Assembly: GCA_036937835.1 (NCBI GenBank)
Contig: CM072864.1
Span: 303,001 to 367,000 of the forward strand
Source: Pampus argenteus
Taxonomy: Eukaryota > Chordata > Actinopteri > Scombriformes > Stromateidae
Direction: 5' to 3'
Length of the DNA stretch: 64,000 nucleotides
Part shown: piece after piece, positions 1 to 11,879 of the stretch
How positions within the stretch are numbered: position 1 is the first letter of the stretch
How the letters are laid out: every line of letters starts with the position of its first letter
Notes under the pieces: generated by a model
Database searches by the model: none
What the model was told of the DNA's origin: nothing
The model's input: the letters and a program-made list of their open reading frames with translations, nothing else
Translations under genes and position numbers: made by a program

Positions 1-1406
1 TAATGAAAAATAAATAAAAATGACAAAGTAACAGAAATACTGAACACTGAAGTAGCAGTTAGTCAGTGCTGGAAGAACCGTCAGTATTTTCAGAGCTCAT
101 CAGAGGAAAGATACCATCTGGAAATATGCCCGACTGAACACACACACAGTCCTCCTGGGTCTTAGAGCAGTAAAGCATCCTGGGAAACGGTTGCCCAGCT
201 GCTGCAGCCTCGAGGCGTTTACAGAGAAAACTGCACATTAAATCAACGACAGACTTCCAGTTATTTCCTCAGCGGCCTGTTTTCTCTGCAGCTCTGCTCA
301 GATCTCTGATTGTGTGCTGTAACACATGTCATCTGTCAGTGGATCTGTCCAAGGCTTTGGTCCAGGCCAGACTGTCATGAAATTTCCAACTGAACTTTAC
401 AACTAAATACCAAAGTATACCTTTCAGTGCCTTTAAAACAGTCGGTGATTATTGACTTCCAAAAAAACATATTGATTGGTGACAATAAACATTTCATATG
501 ACCTTTATCTGAGCTGGTATTGCATTAAGGCTAGGATTTTAGCTGTTGGTAAAAATGCAGCTACAAAGGAAACTGGTAATATCTGCATTATTAAAAACTG
601 AGACTCTCTTTGTAAATAAAGCCTAACAGATCTATGGCCTTTAAATGACGATTGTTGCAGACATGTTGGTTTGAAAAAGGAGGGTGACCAGAAACTGAAG
701 CAACACGTTAAACAGATACTTTATTCTTATATTCAGACATTCCAGTAATTATGTGATGTACAAAATTTTATCCCTGTTGTGTCCCAACATGAAAAACACA
801 ACTGAAGCGAACCAGTGACTTTTTACATCATCCAGAGTGTAGACTATATAAAATATTGGATGTAACCCTAAATGAGCATCATGCTGTGCTGAAATTGACT
901 TGAAACTAATAACTGAGACCATAACCATGTAACCACAAAACTGCTGTCACCGGGGACAAAATGCTCCCCCGTCAGGAACAAAACCACATGCATATTGTCT
1001 TTATACACAGTAAAAATGAATACAATGTTTAGAATAAAATAGACGATACGTATAAAATGCAATGTCCACAGTAAACATGAGCACAATGTTTCCTGAGGTA
1101 ATAAATCGAGACGAGAGCCTCCCTTATTCAACACAATGCTCTATCACTTTTAGTAGTAGACTGCGTGTAGTGGTTGTTTCCCAGTTCAAATGAACATACA
1201 AGCTGATATATGTTAACCAAGAATATCAATCTGTGAAGGTGTCATACGTTCCCTGTGGATCTGTGTTCCAGACAATAAAACTACAAAAGTCCAGCAAAGA
1301 TCCAGCATGAGAGAGATGATTCAGTCAGTGTTTTATGGTCTCAGCTGAATGAAGGGTTGGTTAGCAGAACAGCAGAATGACTGCTGCTGCTGATTGCTGC
1401 TGACAC

Positions 1407-1448
<42 letters not shown>

Positions 1449-1544
1449 GTGATGAATGAGTGTGCTACCCGCCCTGCAGGCTAATTCATTTCACAACCTG
1501 AACAACACTTACTGTCGGACTGAACAGGATTAATAGACCACAGC

Positions 1545-1588
<44 letters not shown>

Positions 1589-2619
1589 TACATGTGACTG
1601 CAGTCTCGCCATCAAAATTTTGGGGATTTGAAGGAAATCAAAACAGCAAGCCCTGACACCATATGATGACATCAACCCTGGAAGACCATACATGAGCATT
1701 TTATTTGATGATGAGACTCAAGAGTTGCAGAGATCAATTTAAAGTCTGATAGATGGGCGGTACATTGGTAGAAACATGCATTATGAAAAGGATCAATGAT
1801 TTTTAATATAATTATAAAAAAAACAGAACAGAATAGAGAACCAAAACCAAAACATGATCAAACCTCTACTGGTGGTCCAGAGAGAGGTCTGTGGTTTATT
1901 CCTTCCCTCATCATGTCAAAGCCAGTTACTACTTTAGTTATTAGATTACAGAGACAGGACACTTCTTTTATACACAGAAGGAAAAAAATCCTAACAATAA
2001 GAAATCTGCTTTGCCTCCTGTAGACAGAGACAAAGACACGTCTTAAACTCTCCTCCTGAGAGACGTCTTGGACTGACTCATCGTGGTAAATCACACTTGA
2101 TATTTTCTATTCTGAGTCTGTAATGAGTCATGAAGGAGGAAAATAACTGAGTGCAGCTGTTCACAAATGAGATATGATGGTTTTACCTGTCTTCATACTG
2201 TTAGATTGATTCAGTGTGTATGTGCACGATGGTGTATCAATCTTTATTTTTAAAAATGTATTTCAATGTAATCCTGCTAATAACGTTCAGTGTTTAACAA
2301 TTACTCTACCAGTAGCCTGTAAACAAACTATAGTAGCAGGAATTCGGTGGTTTGAGGAGGAAAAAGTACCAAAAATGTATATTATGATACAGGTACAAAT
2401 CAGTGCTAAATACTAAAAACATTCACAGATCTAAAAGTGTAGGCTCACGTCAAAATGAATGACAAATGACTCATTTTAATCTAAATGTACTACATACAAA
2501 AACAGCTCACAAAGCAGACAGTGTTAACTGGATAGTATCTATAGTCTTAATGAACAAGACAGCTTCAGTGTCCAGACAAATTATTCTTGTCTGATGGTGC
2601 TGGTTAACCAGTGTGATTT
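1..2619. other. Non-coding interval, no gene seen
   Basis: I find no exon-like reading frame with recognisable protein similarity here. The short open frames look random: hydrophobic or low-complexity, without codon bias or conserved motifs. The sequence is AT-rich with microsatellites. It could be intergenic DNA or part of an untranslated region or intron of a gene outside the window; the sequence does not decide. Confidence 0.5.
1411..1587. repeat. Inverted pair of (GT)n and (CA)n microsatellites
   Basis: A pure GT run at 1411-1443 is followed about 105 bases later by a pure CA run at 1548-1587. The two runs are complementary, so a single strand of this stretch could fold into a long stem with a loop of about 100 bases. 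Confidence 0.85.
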
Positions 2620-2846
2620 CAAATCAAATCAAATCTTATTTATATAGCCCAAAATCACAAAATACATTTGTCTCAGAGGGCTTTACAATCTGTACAGGGA
2701 GTGACACCCTCTGTCCTTAGACCCTCGATTAGTGAGGAAAAACTTGACCACCAAAACACCTTTTAACAGGGAAAAAGGTGGAAGAAACCTCAGGAAGAGC
2801 CACAGAGGAGGGATCCCTCTCCCAGGACGGACAGACGTGCAATGAT
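2620..2846 (-). mobile_element. L2-type LINE 3' tail, inverted
   Basis: The segment opens with an ATCAA-type tail and continues through motifs reading 'tatagcccaaaatcacaaa', 'gggctttacaatctg' and 'cagggagtgacaccctctg'. The same sequence appears in the opposite orientation at 14760-14884, where it ends the L2-like LINE. This is therefore a 5'-truncated copy of the same tail, or a SINE sharing it, lying on the minus strand. Confidence 0.7.
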
Positions 2847-2920
2847 GTCACATAATATCATTAGCAACAATGACAAACAAGCTAGCTCTCCTTGTTGTTT
2901 CATTTAAAGTACCGTATGTG

Positions 2921-2951
2921 TTAGGGTTAGGGTTAGGGTTAACCCTAACCC
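2921..2951. repeat. Short head-to-head telomeric repeat
   Basis: Three TTAGGG units run directly into the complementary CCCTAA units, with the symmetry centre GGGTTAACCC at 2936-2945. This is the orientation expected at a telomere-telomere fusion, but the tract is only about 30 bp. A palindrome made by local repair or slippage is at least as likely. Confidence 0.8.
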
Positions 2952-2983
2952 TCTCATCAACAATCATTTTTTGTTGATGAGAG
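2951..2983. repeat. Perfect 13-bp inverted repeat (hairpin)
   Basis: Arms at 2951-2963 and 2971-2983 are perfectly complementary around a 7-base loop. It abuts the telomeric palindrome, so two hairpin-forming palindromes stand side by side. No gene is next to it, so a role as a terminator is not implied. Confidence 0.8.
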
Positions 2984-3802
2984 TTCACTTCAGAGCAGCA
3001 GCATATCAGACTGACAAATGCTACCATCTTGAAAAGGCTGCCATAAAACATCATGATGATGAAGAAAATGAAGTACATTAAATTGATGTAATAGAGCTTC
3101 CCTAAGAAAGTCCAATTGCTCTTTTTTTATATTTTGATCTCCCAGTTGCCTCTCAAAAGTAGAGGAGGAGCAGCCTACACTGCACAGCCTCCTCTGATCT
3201 GTACATGCTGAATCAGAACATGAACAACACATGGAAACAGCTTAACAACAGACTCAGCATCAAAGACTGCAGAACAGACAGACATAACGTCGTCACACGG
3301 AGGAAATAGAGGTAACTTTGCAAACAAAACAGGCAGCATTTCTACATAAGTTCACCTCAAGTTTCAGAACATCTGATATGTGATGATATGTCTCCTTAAA
3401 CATTTCTGAAGTGGATTTTGCAGAGTTGGAGAAAATGTTGATACACAGTCTCTAGACAGCAGCTGCTGTCAGAAATAAACTGCTCTTGCTGCTTTTTTAC
3501 ACTCAACTGTTTCCCACAGAGCCTCTTTCTCTCATACACACACACACAGTGACGACCCCCCAACCCGTCCGTCAGAGGAAGCTTGTTTCTATTCAATGAG
3601 CTGCAAATTAGACTGACCCTTTCCTGCATCCCTCAACACCCCCCACCCCACCCCACCCCACACACACACTGACACAATCCTCACATGCTCTATGCCCTCT
3701 CTCTCTATCTATCTTGGCTCGCTCGCTCTCTGTCTTTTTATTTTGCCTTTTCTATTTAGAGGCCCAGTCGTGCTCCGACACACAGAATGGCCATCAGTCA
3801 GA

Positions 3803-3836
<34 letters not shown>

Positions 3837-4138
3837 CAGACAGACATGGGAAATGAGGGGGAAAGGGCCATTAACTCCACAAAGGACACAGAAAAAGCAT
3901 CAGAATGGGTAAAGCAGCTGCTGATGGATGTAGGCTGGACAGATGGGTGAAGGGATCGATGAATGAGCAGATGGAAGTTTTGGTTGGAGGAGTGATGTGT
4001 TAATAAATGGAGGATGAACCAAGAACCTTTAAAACATTAAAACACACTGACATTGTTAGATTTAATTCAGGCAGTAATAAATGAATGTTGATTGTTGTGA
4101 GCGGCTGTTGCATTGTGATCATTACATATGATTTACAA
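2984..4138. other. Non-coding interval with simple repeats
   Basis: No gene is seen. The interval holds a C-rich (CCCCA)n tract near 3643-3663, a (CA)n run at 3804-3832 and pyrimidine-rich low-complexity DNA near 3695-3740. Confidence 0.5.
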
Positions 4139-4523
4139 CAGAGGTTCTCAAAGTTTTGATGGTTGAGGGCCAATTTATAATTTAGAACCTAACACTGATG
4201 TGAGGGCCACCAGCGGGGCGGGACGGGGGAGAAAAAAAGAAAAGCAAAAATAAATTCCATTTGTAATTATTTTAATGACCATATTGCACCTATGCAGTTT
4301 CCATTGTTTCAATTAACACATTTTTGATAAACTCAGTTTTAGGCTAAACCTGGCAAACATCACTGGGGTTCTATACCCTAAAACAGTCATTAACAGTAAC
4401 AAACGTATTTAGAATAGTCTTTAGAACAGATTGCTTCTTATCATAATGTCTGGGGCAATTCCAGCTACCATAACACCACAGGGACATCTGAAAGGGGCAG
4501 AGAGAGAAAGAGGGGAGGGGGGA

Positions 4524-4571
<48 letters not shown>

Positions 4572-4721
4572 AACTTCATCATCATCCTTTGGTGTTTTAA
4601 AGCAAAATACAGTTTTAACAATTTTACAAATTTGACAGATGTTATCAGATGTTATCGCGGGCCGCCATAAATATTTTCGCGGGCCGCCATTGGCCCGCGG
4701 GCCCGCCTTTGAGAACCAATG
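4139..4721. mobile_element. Non-autonomous hAT-type DNA transposon
   Basis: The left end reads CAGAGGTTCTCAAAG and the right end is its near complement, CTTTGAGAACCAATG, a terminus typical of hAT/Charlie elements. Both ends are flanked by the identical 8-bp duplication ATTTACAA (4131-4138 and 4722-4729), the target-site length of hAT transposases. There is no transposase frame inside. The element carries GC-rich subterminal sequence ('gggccgcc' motifs near 4660-4700) and an internal (AG)n microsatellite at 4528-4567. The perfect duplication points to a fairly recent insertion. Confidence 0.88.
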
Positions 4722-5443
4722 ATTTACAACATGTTTTACACTAAACTCAGTTTTTTCTGTCTATATTCACATAGCTCACAGCAGTTGTTAACATGACTAT
4801 TAGGCTAACTACACACAGGAGCATTGTGCGTTAAAACACAACAAGCACTGACGTGAAATTCCTGCCTTGTTTCCAGCAGAAACCACATTTTCCACATATT
4901 ATCTGGCTGCAGTGTGTAAAGAAATACTGGATGTAACATAACATGAAGTAATTTATCTATTAGCTGTGGATAGAAATTTCGTGTCAAAATTGAATTAAAT
5001 CACCCGTTCCATCTGGCCTGCACACCCTTCTTTACCTCTGTTCCACACTCTCCATTGCTCTGGACTTCTTTATCTCTTCTCCCTGTAACCTCACTCTTCC
5101 ACTCTGGTCCCTCTCATTCACACACATACTCTGTCTTGCTGCGGCTAACCTTCATTCCTCTCCTTTCCAGGGCAAACCTCCACCTCTCTAGCTTCTCCTC
5201 CACCTATTCCACGCTCTCACTACAGATCACAATGTCATCTGCAAACATCAAATGATCCCTGATGCAGTCCCACCTCCACCTTGAACTCCTCTGTCACACC
5301 TACAGCACACCTCACCACTGTCTTACAGCCGTCATACATGTCCTGCACCGCTCCAACATACTTCTCTGCCACTCCAGACCTCCTCATACAACACCACAGT
5401 TCCTCTCTGAGCACCCTGTCATAAGCTTTCTCCAGATAAGTCT

Positions 5444-6422
5444 GTGAATATTCTCATTCATCCAGGTCATAGTTATCTCAAGTAGATTAAATCGATCGCA
5501 ACTGGACTTGGTTATTTGTCTTTGAAGACGTTTCACCTCTCATCCAAGAGGCTTCATCATTTCATGCTCGTTTGACTAGGCTGGGACTAGTCCAACTAGC
5601 TGGTGTAGAAACCCAGGTATTTAACCTCTGTGGAGGCAGTCACATGGCCAGTGATGTCATTGGCTCATTAACATGTGCCCAACGACAGTCGTTTAGTGAC
5701 AGTCGTTGGGGGTGGTGAAAGTTAGTTTTGACTTCGTTAGTGTTCTATTGTGTTATAACGACAGTCGTTAGAGTCACATGGGGTCTTTTGTGAATGGCTG
5801 TTGTTCTTTGAGGCTAAACTCCTGAATCTCCTGGGAATAGATGAAAGGGTAGCATTGTAAATTGGAGATAGATGGTGTCACAGACCTCCTCCTCTGTTTA
5901 GGGATGTTTTTTCTAATTTCACATAGATGGCTTCTTTTACCCCTCTTTCAAACCATCTATCCTCTCTGTCCAGGATGTGAACATTGTTGTCCTCAAAGGA
6001 GTGAGCTTTCTCCTTGAGGTGTAAGTAGACTGCAAAGTCTAGGCCTGAGGAGTTGGACCTCCGGTGTTGGTACATGCGCTTGTGCAATGGTTGCTTAGTT
6101 TCCCGAATGTAGAGGTCTTTGCATTCCTCATTGCACTGAACTGCATACACCAGATTGTTTTTCTGAGTGTGTGGTGTTCTGTCTTTGGGGTGAACAAGTC
6201 TCTGTCTGGATGTGTTGCTGGGTTTGAAATACACAGGGATACGGTGCTTGTTAAAGATCCTCCTGAGTTTCTCTGATACCCCAGATACATATGGAATGAC
6301 TATGTTGTTTCTTTTGTCTTGTTTTTCTTTCTCAACCCCCTTGTTGGTGTTTTTTCTGGAGCCAGCTGCAGTTTTTACAAAGGCCCAATTGGGATAACAC
6401 AAGTTTTGAGGGTATCCCTCAG
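5444..6422 (-). mobile_element. Penelope-like retroelement fragment
   Basis: The segment breaks the RTE copy. It carries the terminal sequence typical of fish Penelope-like elements ('attctcattcatccaggtc' near 5451; 'catccaagaggcttc' near 5540) and the C-terminal GIY-YIG endonuclease frame described separately. The reverse transcriptase is absent, so the copy is 5'-truncated. Between 5685 and 5775 the near-palindrome AACGACAGTCGTT or close variants occur three times. Confidence 0.8.
5878..6402 (-). pseudogene. Penelope-like GIY-YIG endonuclease domain, fragment
   Basis: This 174-aa open frame corresponds to the C-terminal nuclease of Penelope-like elements, which nicks DNA during retrotransposition. 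The GIY part appears as NLVYAVQC and the YIG part as KDLYIRETKQPLHKRM. The following HRRS, HLKEK, SFED and ILDREDRWFERGVKEA motifs are typical of the family. The invariant Gly of YIG is Arg here (codon 6103-6105), which should damage the fold or activity. The N-terminal reverse transcriptase is missing, so this is a retroelement remnant and not a host gene. The frame ends in the usual family C-terminus, LNRGGGL. Confidence 0.85.
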
Positions 6423-6832
6423 GTGCTCATGTTCACCTTACGCTGCACCTCTCTGTACTCCTGTATACTCTCTTCAGTCCTCTCAGTGTCCCACTTCTTC
6501 TTAGCTAACCTCTTTCTCCGTATACACTCCTGCACCTCCTCATTCCACTATCAAGTGTCCTCATCTACTTTCCGTCCAGACGACAGGCCAAGTGTACTCC
6601 TACCTGTCTCCCTGATCACATTAGCTGTAGCTGTTGTCTACAGTTGTCCTCCTCTGCATCATGTCAACCAACTCTCTACCTTTTCCTGTCATAGTTCCAA
6701 CATTCAAAGTCCCTACTCTCAGTCCTAGACTCATGGCTTTCATCTTCTCTCTCTTCCTACAAAAACACACCTTCCTCCCCCCTTCTTCGACCAACAGTCG
6801 TCCAATTTCCACCGGCACCCTGTAGGTGAACA

Positions 6833-9017
6833 GCAGTCGTTGTTAACCCGAACCTCGACCAAGCCTGTGGGTGTGTGTGTTTGTGTGTTTGTGTGCATGT
6901 GAGAGTGAGTAAGTGTGTGTGTTTATGTGCATGTGTGTGAGTGTGTATAAAGTGTGTATGTACAATAACTTTGAAACTTTCCTGCTGCAGCTTCTACTTG
7001 AATTACAAACACCGCCGACATCATCTGTTACTAAGCAACTGCCAAACGGGCTCTGGACTGTACAGCTACTGCAGCTATTACATGAAACCGTGTGTGTGTG
7101 TGTGTGTGTGTGTGGTCAGAGACGTCTGTCCTCTGGGAGCCAACAGCAACACACACACAACAGAGCATGGATGTTAGTAACCATGGCAACAGAGGTCCAA
7201 TGTGTGTTTGAATGAATTCATGAAGGGTTAATTAGCCCACAGGCTCATCACACTGTTAAACTGGGAGTTGATGTATGAAGTTAAGTAGAAAAATCTTCAT
7301 CCTCTCCTCTACATTATTTTCTCTTCTCATTCCTGTCTTTACATTCTGTTTCTGCTTCCCCTTCTTCCGTCTTATTATGTTTTAGATTATATTTGAAATT
7401 TTGCATTTGGCTTTTCTCCGCAGCAACATAGAAATGAGGTACAATAAAAGTAACAGTAGATTGAGGCTCATATACAACTAAATTGCAACAGTAACATGAT
7501 GAGTAATGTTGTTAATTAACATATCTGGCAAGTTGCAAATATATTCTGAGTATCTAATATTCTATATATTTGCTATGTATTATATAGTTGGGTGAGAACA
7601 TGTCCCTGTTCACCTTTCCAGTAGGTCAGAGGGTTCACAGGAAAGCATTCATTACTCTTATATTCTCTTCATTGCATCCAATGGCAGGGTCTGTTGTCAC
7701 GGTGACATTGTTGAGTGACAGGTGGTATCTATCGCTGATGGACACACCAACTGCACTGTCACACAGAAATACTAATAGACAAATACTATATTATAAATAA
7801 TATAAAAAGAATACACAAGTTCAGATGTTTACATATAAAAAACACTAAAGGAACATTTCAAAGCTTGACATAGCAGCACAATTAAAACAAACTCATTAGT
7901 GGTGAATATGAGGAGCTCCTGGTCCATCTGATTGATTACTGGCAACCTAAAGTCAGTATGGAACATCTCAGTAAAAAGGATTAAAGAGTCATTTTGGAAA
8001 ACATTAAAAACAAATTTTAGCATAATTGTCAACCTGCAGTAGGAGCCATTATACAGCTGAATTACTGTGTTTGAAATGTATTTTATCAAATAATTAAATC
8101 CTGATAATATTTATTCTTTCTGACAGACAGAAAAGATGTTTACTCATACAGCCAAGTATTAGCCTTCAACCAACAAAGCGGAAACTTTAACTGATGTTTC
8201 CCACACAGGATCTTTTCCAGGAAGACAAAATCCTTTTAAAAACTTTATCAACTTTATCTGCATTTTGACCGGAGCAGCTGAACCACGCTTTCAGACCTCC
8301 AGTTCATTCTTCTGGTCTGACCCAGTGGATGAGTTGGTAGACTAAGTTTAATGCATCATTAACAGTCAGATGAGAGCCAGATCTCCTCTCGTTGATCAGA
8401 TGTGTCTCAGCGGAAACGTAAACACAGGAAGAAGCCTGATGTGTACAGCACTACATGAGCCATGTTGCTCAAACAGCAGCCGTGTAATCAATCAGATGGA
8501 CGTGTAATCAATCAGATGGACGTGTAGTCAATCAGATGGACGTAAGATCACTTTGCCACCAAAAACTGTTCCAGAAACAGAGACCACTTCCTCTAACGGG
8601 TTTGTGTGGTTGATCTGGTCCGAGTGTGATTGCTGTGTACAATTTCAGTCATATATGAACATAATTTCTAGACAGTTGTCAGATCTGCCCAAAGAGAAAA
8701 CAGCCAGTCTTATTCAACCAGACTGAACTACACAGGTCCCAAAACACCTGAACACCTGCCACCCTCCAAAAATGGTTGTTTTTGTATGTTTCATTTCTAA
8801 CAACCATTGAAATATCCATGCTTACTTTAACAATACTGAACAAATGATTTACACGGTAAGGTTCCTATACCCATGCAAATGCAAGCAGATACATGGTATG
8901 TGTGACATGTGTTTGATTAAAATTTAATTAAATAAGTATCGGTCAGATGTGACCTGTGCATGCGCCATACACAGAACGACTCTGCAAAGCCTGAAAAACA
9001 TCATCTCTTATTTGTCT
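6833..9017. other. Non-coding interval, no gene seen
   Basis: The stretch 6870-6960 is GT-rich and 7090-7112 is a short (GT)n run. The rest is AT-rich single-copy-looking sequence. No exon with recognisable protein similarity was found on either strand. Confidence 0.5.
8481..8540. repeat. 20-bp tandem repeat, three copies
   Basis: Three direct copies of CGTGTAATCAATCAGATGGA lie end to end. The third has a single change (AATC to GTC context). No gene association is seen. Confidence 0.9.
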
Positions 9018-9245
9018 TTGGAGCCATTTCTAAACAAACTAGCGTGAACAAACTCTTTAAGATGAAAGAACATGTGACCCAGTGCAGCGCTGTGACTCAT
9101 GGACAGGTTTTTAATAGTGTAACAACAGTGAAAGAAGATATATCAGGCTTTGATAGACACACAATATATGATAGTTCATTGTTGGTTTGGATCCAAACAT
9201 GAGATTTCGAAAGATATATAGAAAATCATCAGAATCATCCTTTAA
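9018..9245 (+). repeat. Dispersed repeat family A, copy 1
   Basis: It shares ordered blocks ('ggagccatttctaaac', 'catgtgacccagtgcag', 'tttggatccaaaca', 'atcatcagaat') with 37150-37349 and, inverted, with 30752-30990; a fragment is at 47417-47502. All complete copies end close to CCTTTAA. No coding capacity is seen, so it looks like a non-autonomous transposon family. Confidence 0.7.
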
Positions 9246-10057
9246 ACAAACCTTCTTCCCCATCAAAGCTTTTTTGGGGGGAGAGTTTGTAGTCTGCTAA
9301 GCCCCTTGAGACAAATGTGTGATTTGTGATATTGGACTATATAAAAAATTGCTTCGACCTGATGGCTGCTAACTGAAAATAAAGAGAAAAAGACCTTTGT
9401 TTTCTCTCCAACTATAAAATTGGAAGCAGAGATGAAACCATGGTGAAGAGGCCTTGCTACTTCAGCTTTCTACACTGAGCTGCTGAACACAACCAGCAGG
9501 AAAACAAGCAGAACGTATACTGTCCATGTAAACCACAAATCTATTCTGTCTAATGACTCACACACACACACACACACACACACAGGCAAGTATATCAACC
9601 TAAACCACAGATCCACTCTTTAAAGGTGTCTTATTATGTTTTGTCTGTTGTGTTATTTAATTAATTATGACATTCATTATGTGTGTCACATGATCTGACT
9701 GTCAGCCTAAGAGTGTGTGTGTATGTATACAGGCAGTAATTAGCAGCTGTTTGAAGCCAACAGGTCTCAGTGTCAGAAAAAACTCTTGGGAACTTGGGAA
9801 ATATCATTAATGCTAATGAAAGGGAGAGAGGTGTGTATGAGTGTAAATGATGACTTTCCTCCAACACACAGCCCCCATGTTTCTGGGAGTTCAGCATCTT
9901 ATACATCAGCTGCACATTTTCTCTTTCTGTGACTGTTTTGTTGTAAATGTGACAAACAGCAGGGACTCTCTCATACCTCAATGAACAAAAACTCAGAACC
10001 CGAGTCTGACAGATGGTCAGGAAACAAATGCACAGTGAAGCATGTTTTTCTTGTTGT

Positions 10058-10170
10058 AATGATTACTCCTGTTCATATGAAGTTCACATGAATCCAGTAG
10101 ATATGTTTCAACATTACATTGTTTTTAGAGCCAAAGTCCCTTTTTTTTTGTTCCTATACTTCCACCACAA
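10058..10170 (+). repeat. Fragment of fold-back repeat family B
   Basis: The block reading 'agatatgtttcaac', 'gtttttagagccaaagtccc' and 'ttcctatacttccaccaca' matches the internal part of the longer copy at 61225-61797. Only the middle of that element is present here. Confidence 0.7.
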
Positions 10171-10615
10171 ATCCAGTGGAGCTGCTAAAAAGGACATGAA
10201 TTCATCTTTTTTGAAAGATGACTGAGTGAAAACATGCTCTGTTTTATCTGAAGGAAGCAGACTGAGGCACTTCATCTGGAAAACAGTGCAGCTTCCACCA
10301 CTTCATTACCACACAGAGATGCTGTGTGTGTGCGTGCGCGTGCGTGCGTGTGTGTGTGTGTCAAGACAGCCTCCTATCAGATCTCTATCAGGTTATTGAT
10401 GACCAGGATGCTCTAATCAATACTCAGAGAGGTCACCTCTCTGCTCCATCACCTCCAGCTCTCTCCTTTCTCACTCTCTCTATCTCTTCATACATATTAA
10501 CTGAATTTCCTTCCCTCTATTTATCTCTTACTGTTTCCTCCAAAATGAGCTGGAATTTTATTATCTCATTTGGGTCATGTGGCTTCTATTAACCTTTATT
10601 CCTTTTACACACATG

Positions 10616-10672
<57 letters not shown>

Positions 10673-10688
10673 CACACACACACACACG
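10616..10688. repeat. (CA)n microsatellite, lightly interrupted
   Basis: About 70 bp of CA dinucleotides with a single CG and a few AA interruptions. It is non-coding; His/Thr-rich open frames over it are repeat artefacts. Confidence 0.95.
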
Positions 10689-11879
10689 CATACAGACACA
10701 CAGTGTTGGTGGTCAGACAGTACTTCACTGTCAGTTTCTTATTAAACAGATTCCAGTCTGAACACAGACTGTTGGATAGACAATAAAACTCTTCACTGCC
10801 TCAGTTCTTTTTCTTCTGTCCTGTTTTTAGCCTCAGTTTTTTGATGTCAGGCTGTTGTTCCAACATTGTAGGATATTTGGACTGCTGGATGCTTCAGATA
10901 TTCATGTTTCATACAGGATAGATTCTAAAGCTCGACAGACTCTGTAAAATAGCAGCTGTGATCCCAGTGAGTACTACTTCTTGTGAACAGAGTATTTCTA
11001 CATTAAAGCTTCTGACAACATAACTCAGATCCACCATGACTGACGACAGGTTAACCACTCTGGGTGATTGGTTGCTGATCAGTTTGCCAGAAATCACAAA
11101 AAAAACGCAGGATACAGTTGCTGTAATAACAGCTTAAAGGAAAACTGCACAAGGTTTCTTTAACTGTCTTCTACATTATAGTTTGTTAAAAGTTTACAAA
11201 TAATTATTTTAATTTGGTTTATAAAATGTCAGAAATTTGCAAAAAATACCGAACGCTGTTAGCCAAAACCCAAGGTGATGTCCTCAAATGTCTTTTGTTC
11301 TGACCAATATACATTTGACTCAGATTTCCAATGAACTAAATTGAGTCTCATAAAAATGTAATATTTTCTAATATTAGTGGTGGTGCTCTGCTCTGCTATA
11401 TACATAACAAAAAATAATGATTTGAGTCGCTAAAAACACCAGTATGGTCCTTTAAGCATCATTCTTTGCTGTGCATGAGAGCAGACAGCCGCCTCTTCTC
11501 ATCCTCTCTGAAACACAATTGAATCTTTCACATCCTCCTCCACCTCCTCCTCGTCCTCCTCCTCATCTCCTCCGCTCCTTTGTTGATCTGATAGAAAAAG
11601 GCTCTCTGTGTCTTCTAACATCTCTCTCATGATACAAATAAGACATTTCTTACACACACACTGGTCATCCTGTCCTGTTGTCATGGACTGACTGAACTGA
11701 ACTGTATTTCAGTGTGGATTATCCTCCATCTGTTTTTGTTTTTGCCATGAATATCATCTGGTGTTCCAGACATAATCTGATATTATTTAATAACAGGTCA
11801 CTAGTATAGAGTATAGAGTATCCAGTATAGAGACTGTGTCTGTCCCCCGTCCACCTGCATTATTTAAAGATAAAACAGA

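Larger units (their letters stand above)
5010..6832 (-). mobile_element. RTE/BovB-like LINE copy 1, interrupted
   Basis: The two flanks (5010-5443 and 6423-6832) match parts of the longer RTE-like copy at 17506-19852, on the minus strand. The left flank includes the reverse-transcriptase box in the form MFADD (near 5230-5252). The right flank encodes an endonuclease start read as VGTLNVGTMTGKGRELV (about 6650-6720). About 500 bp of RTE sequence present in copy 2 (about 18556-19070) is missing here and a Penelope-like fragment lies in its place. A further internal deletion joins the endonuclease start to downstream sequence. It is a dead relic. Confidence 0.8.
9246..11879. other. Non-coding interval with microsatellites
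   Basis: Holds (CA)n at about 9557-9584, mixed GT/GC repeats near 10323-10362, the long CA array at 10616-10688, and part of a TTAATCG-type repeat near 11200-11430. The open frames here are CA-repeat translations or a short acidic frame without recognisable similarity. Confidence 0.5.

Noticed and set aside
11499..11684. Short minus-strand frame with an acidic Glu/Asp run
   Set aside because: It comes from a CTC-rich low-complexity stretch; no splice-site context, family motif or neighbouring exon supports it.
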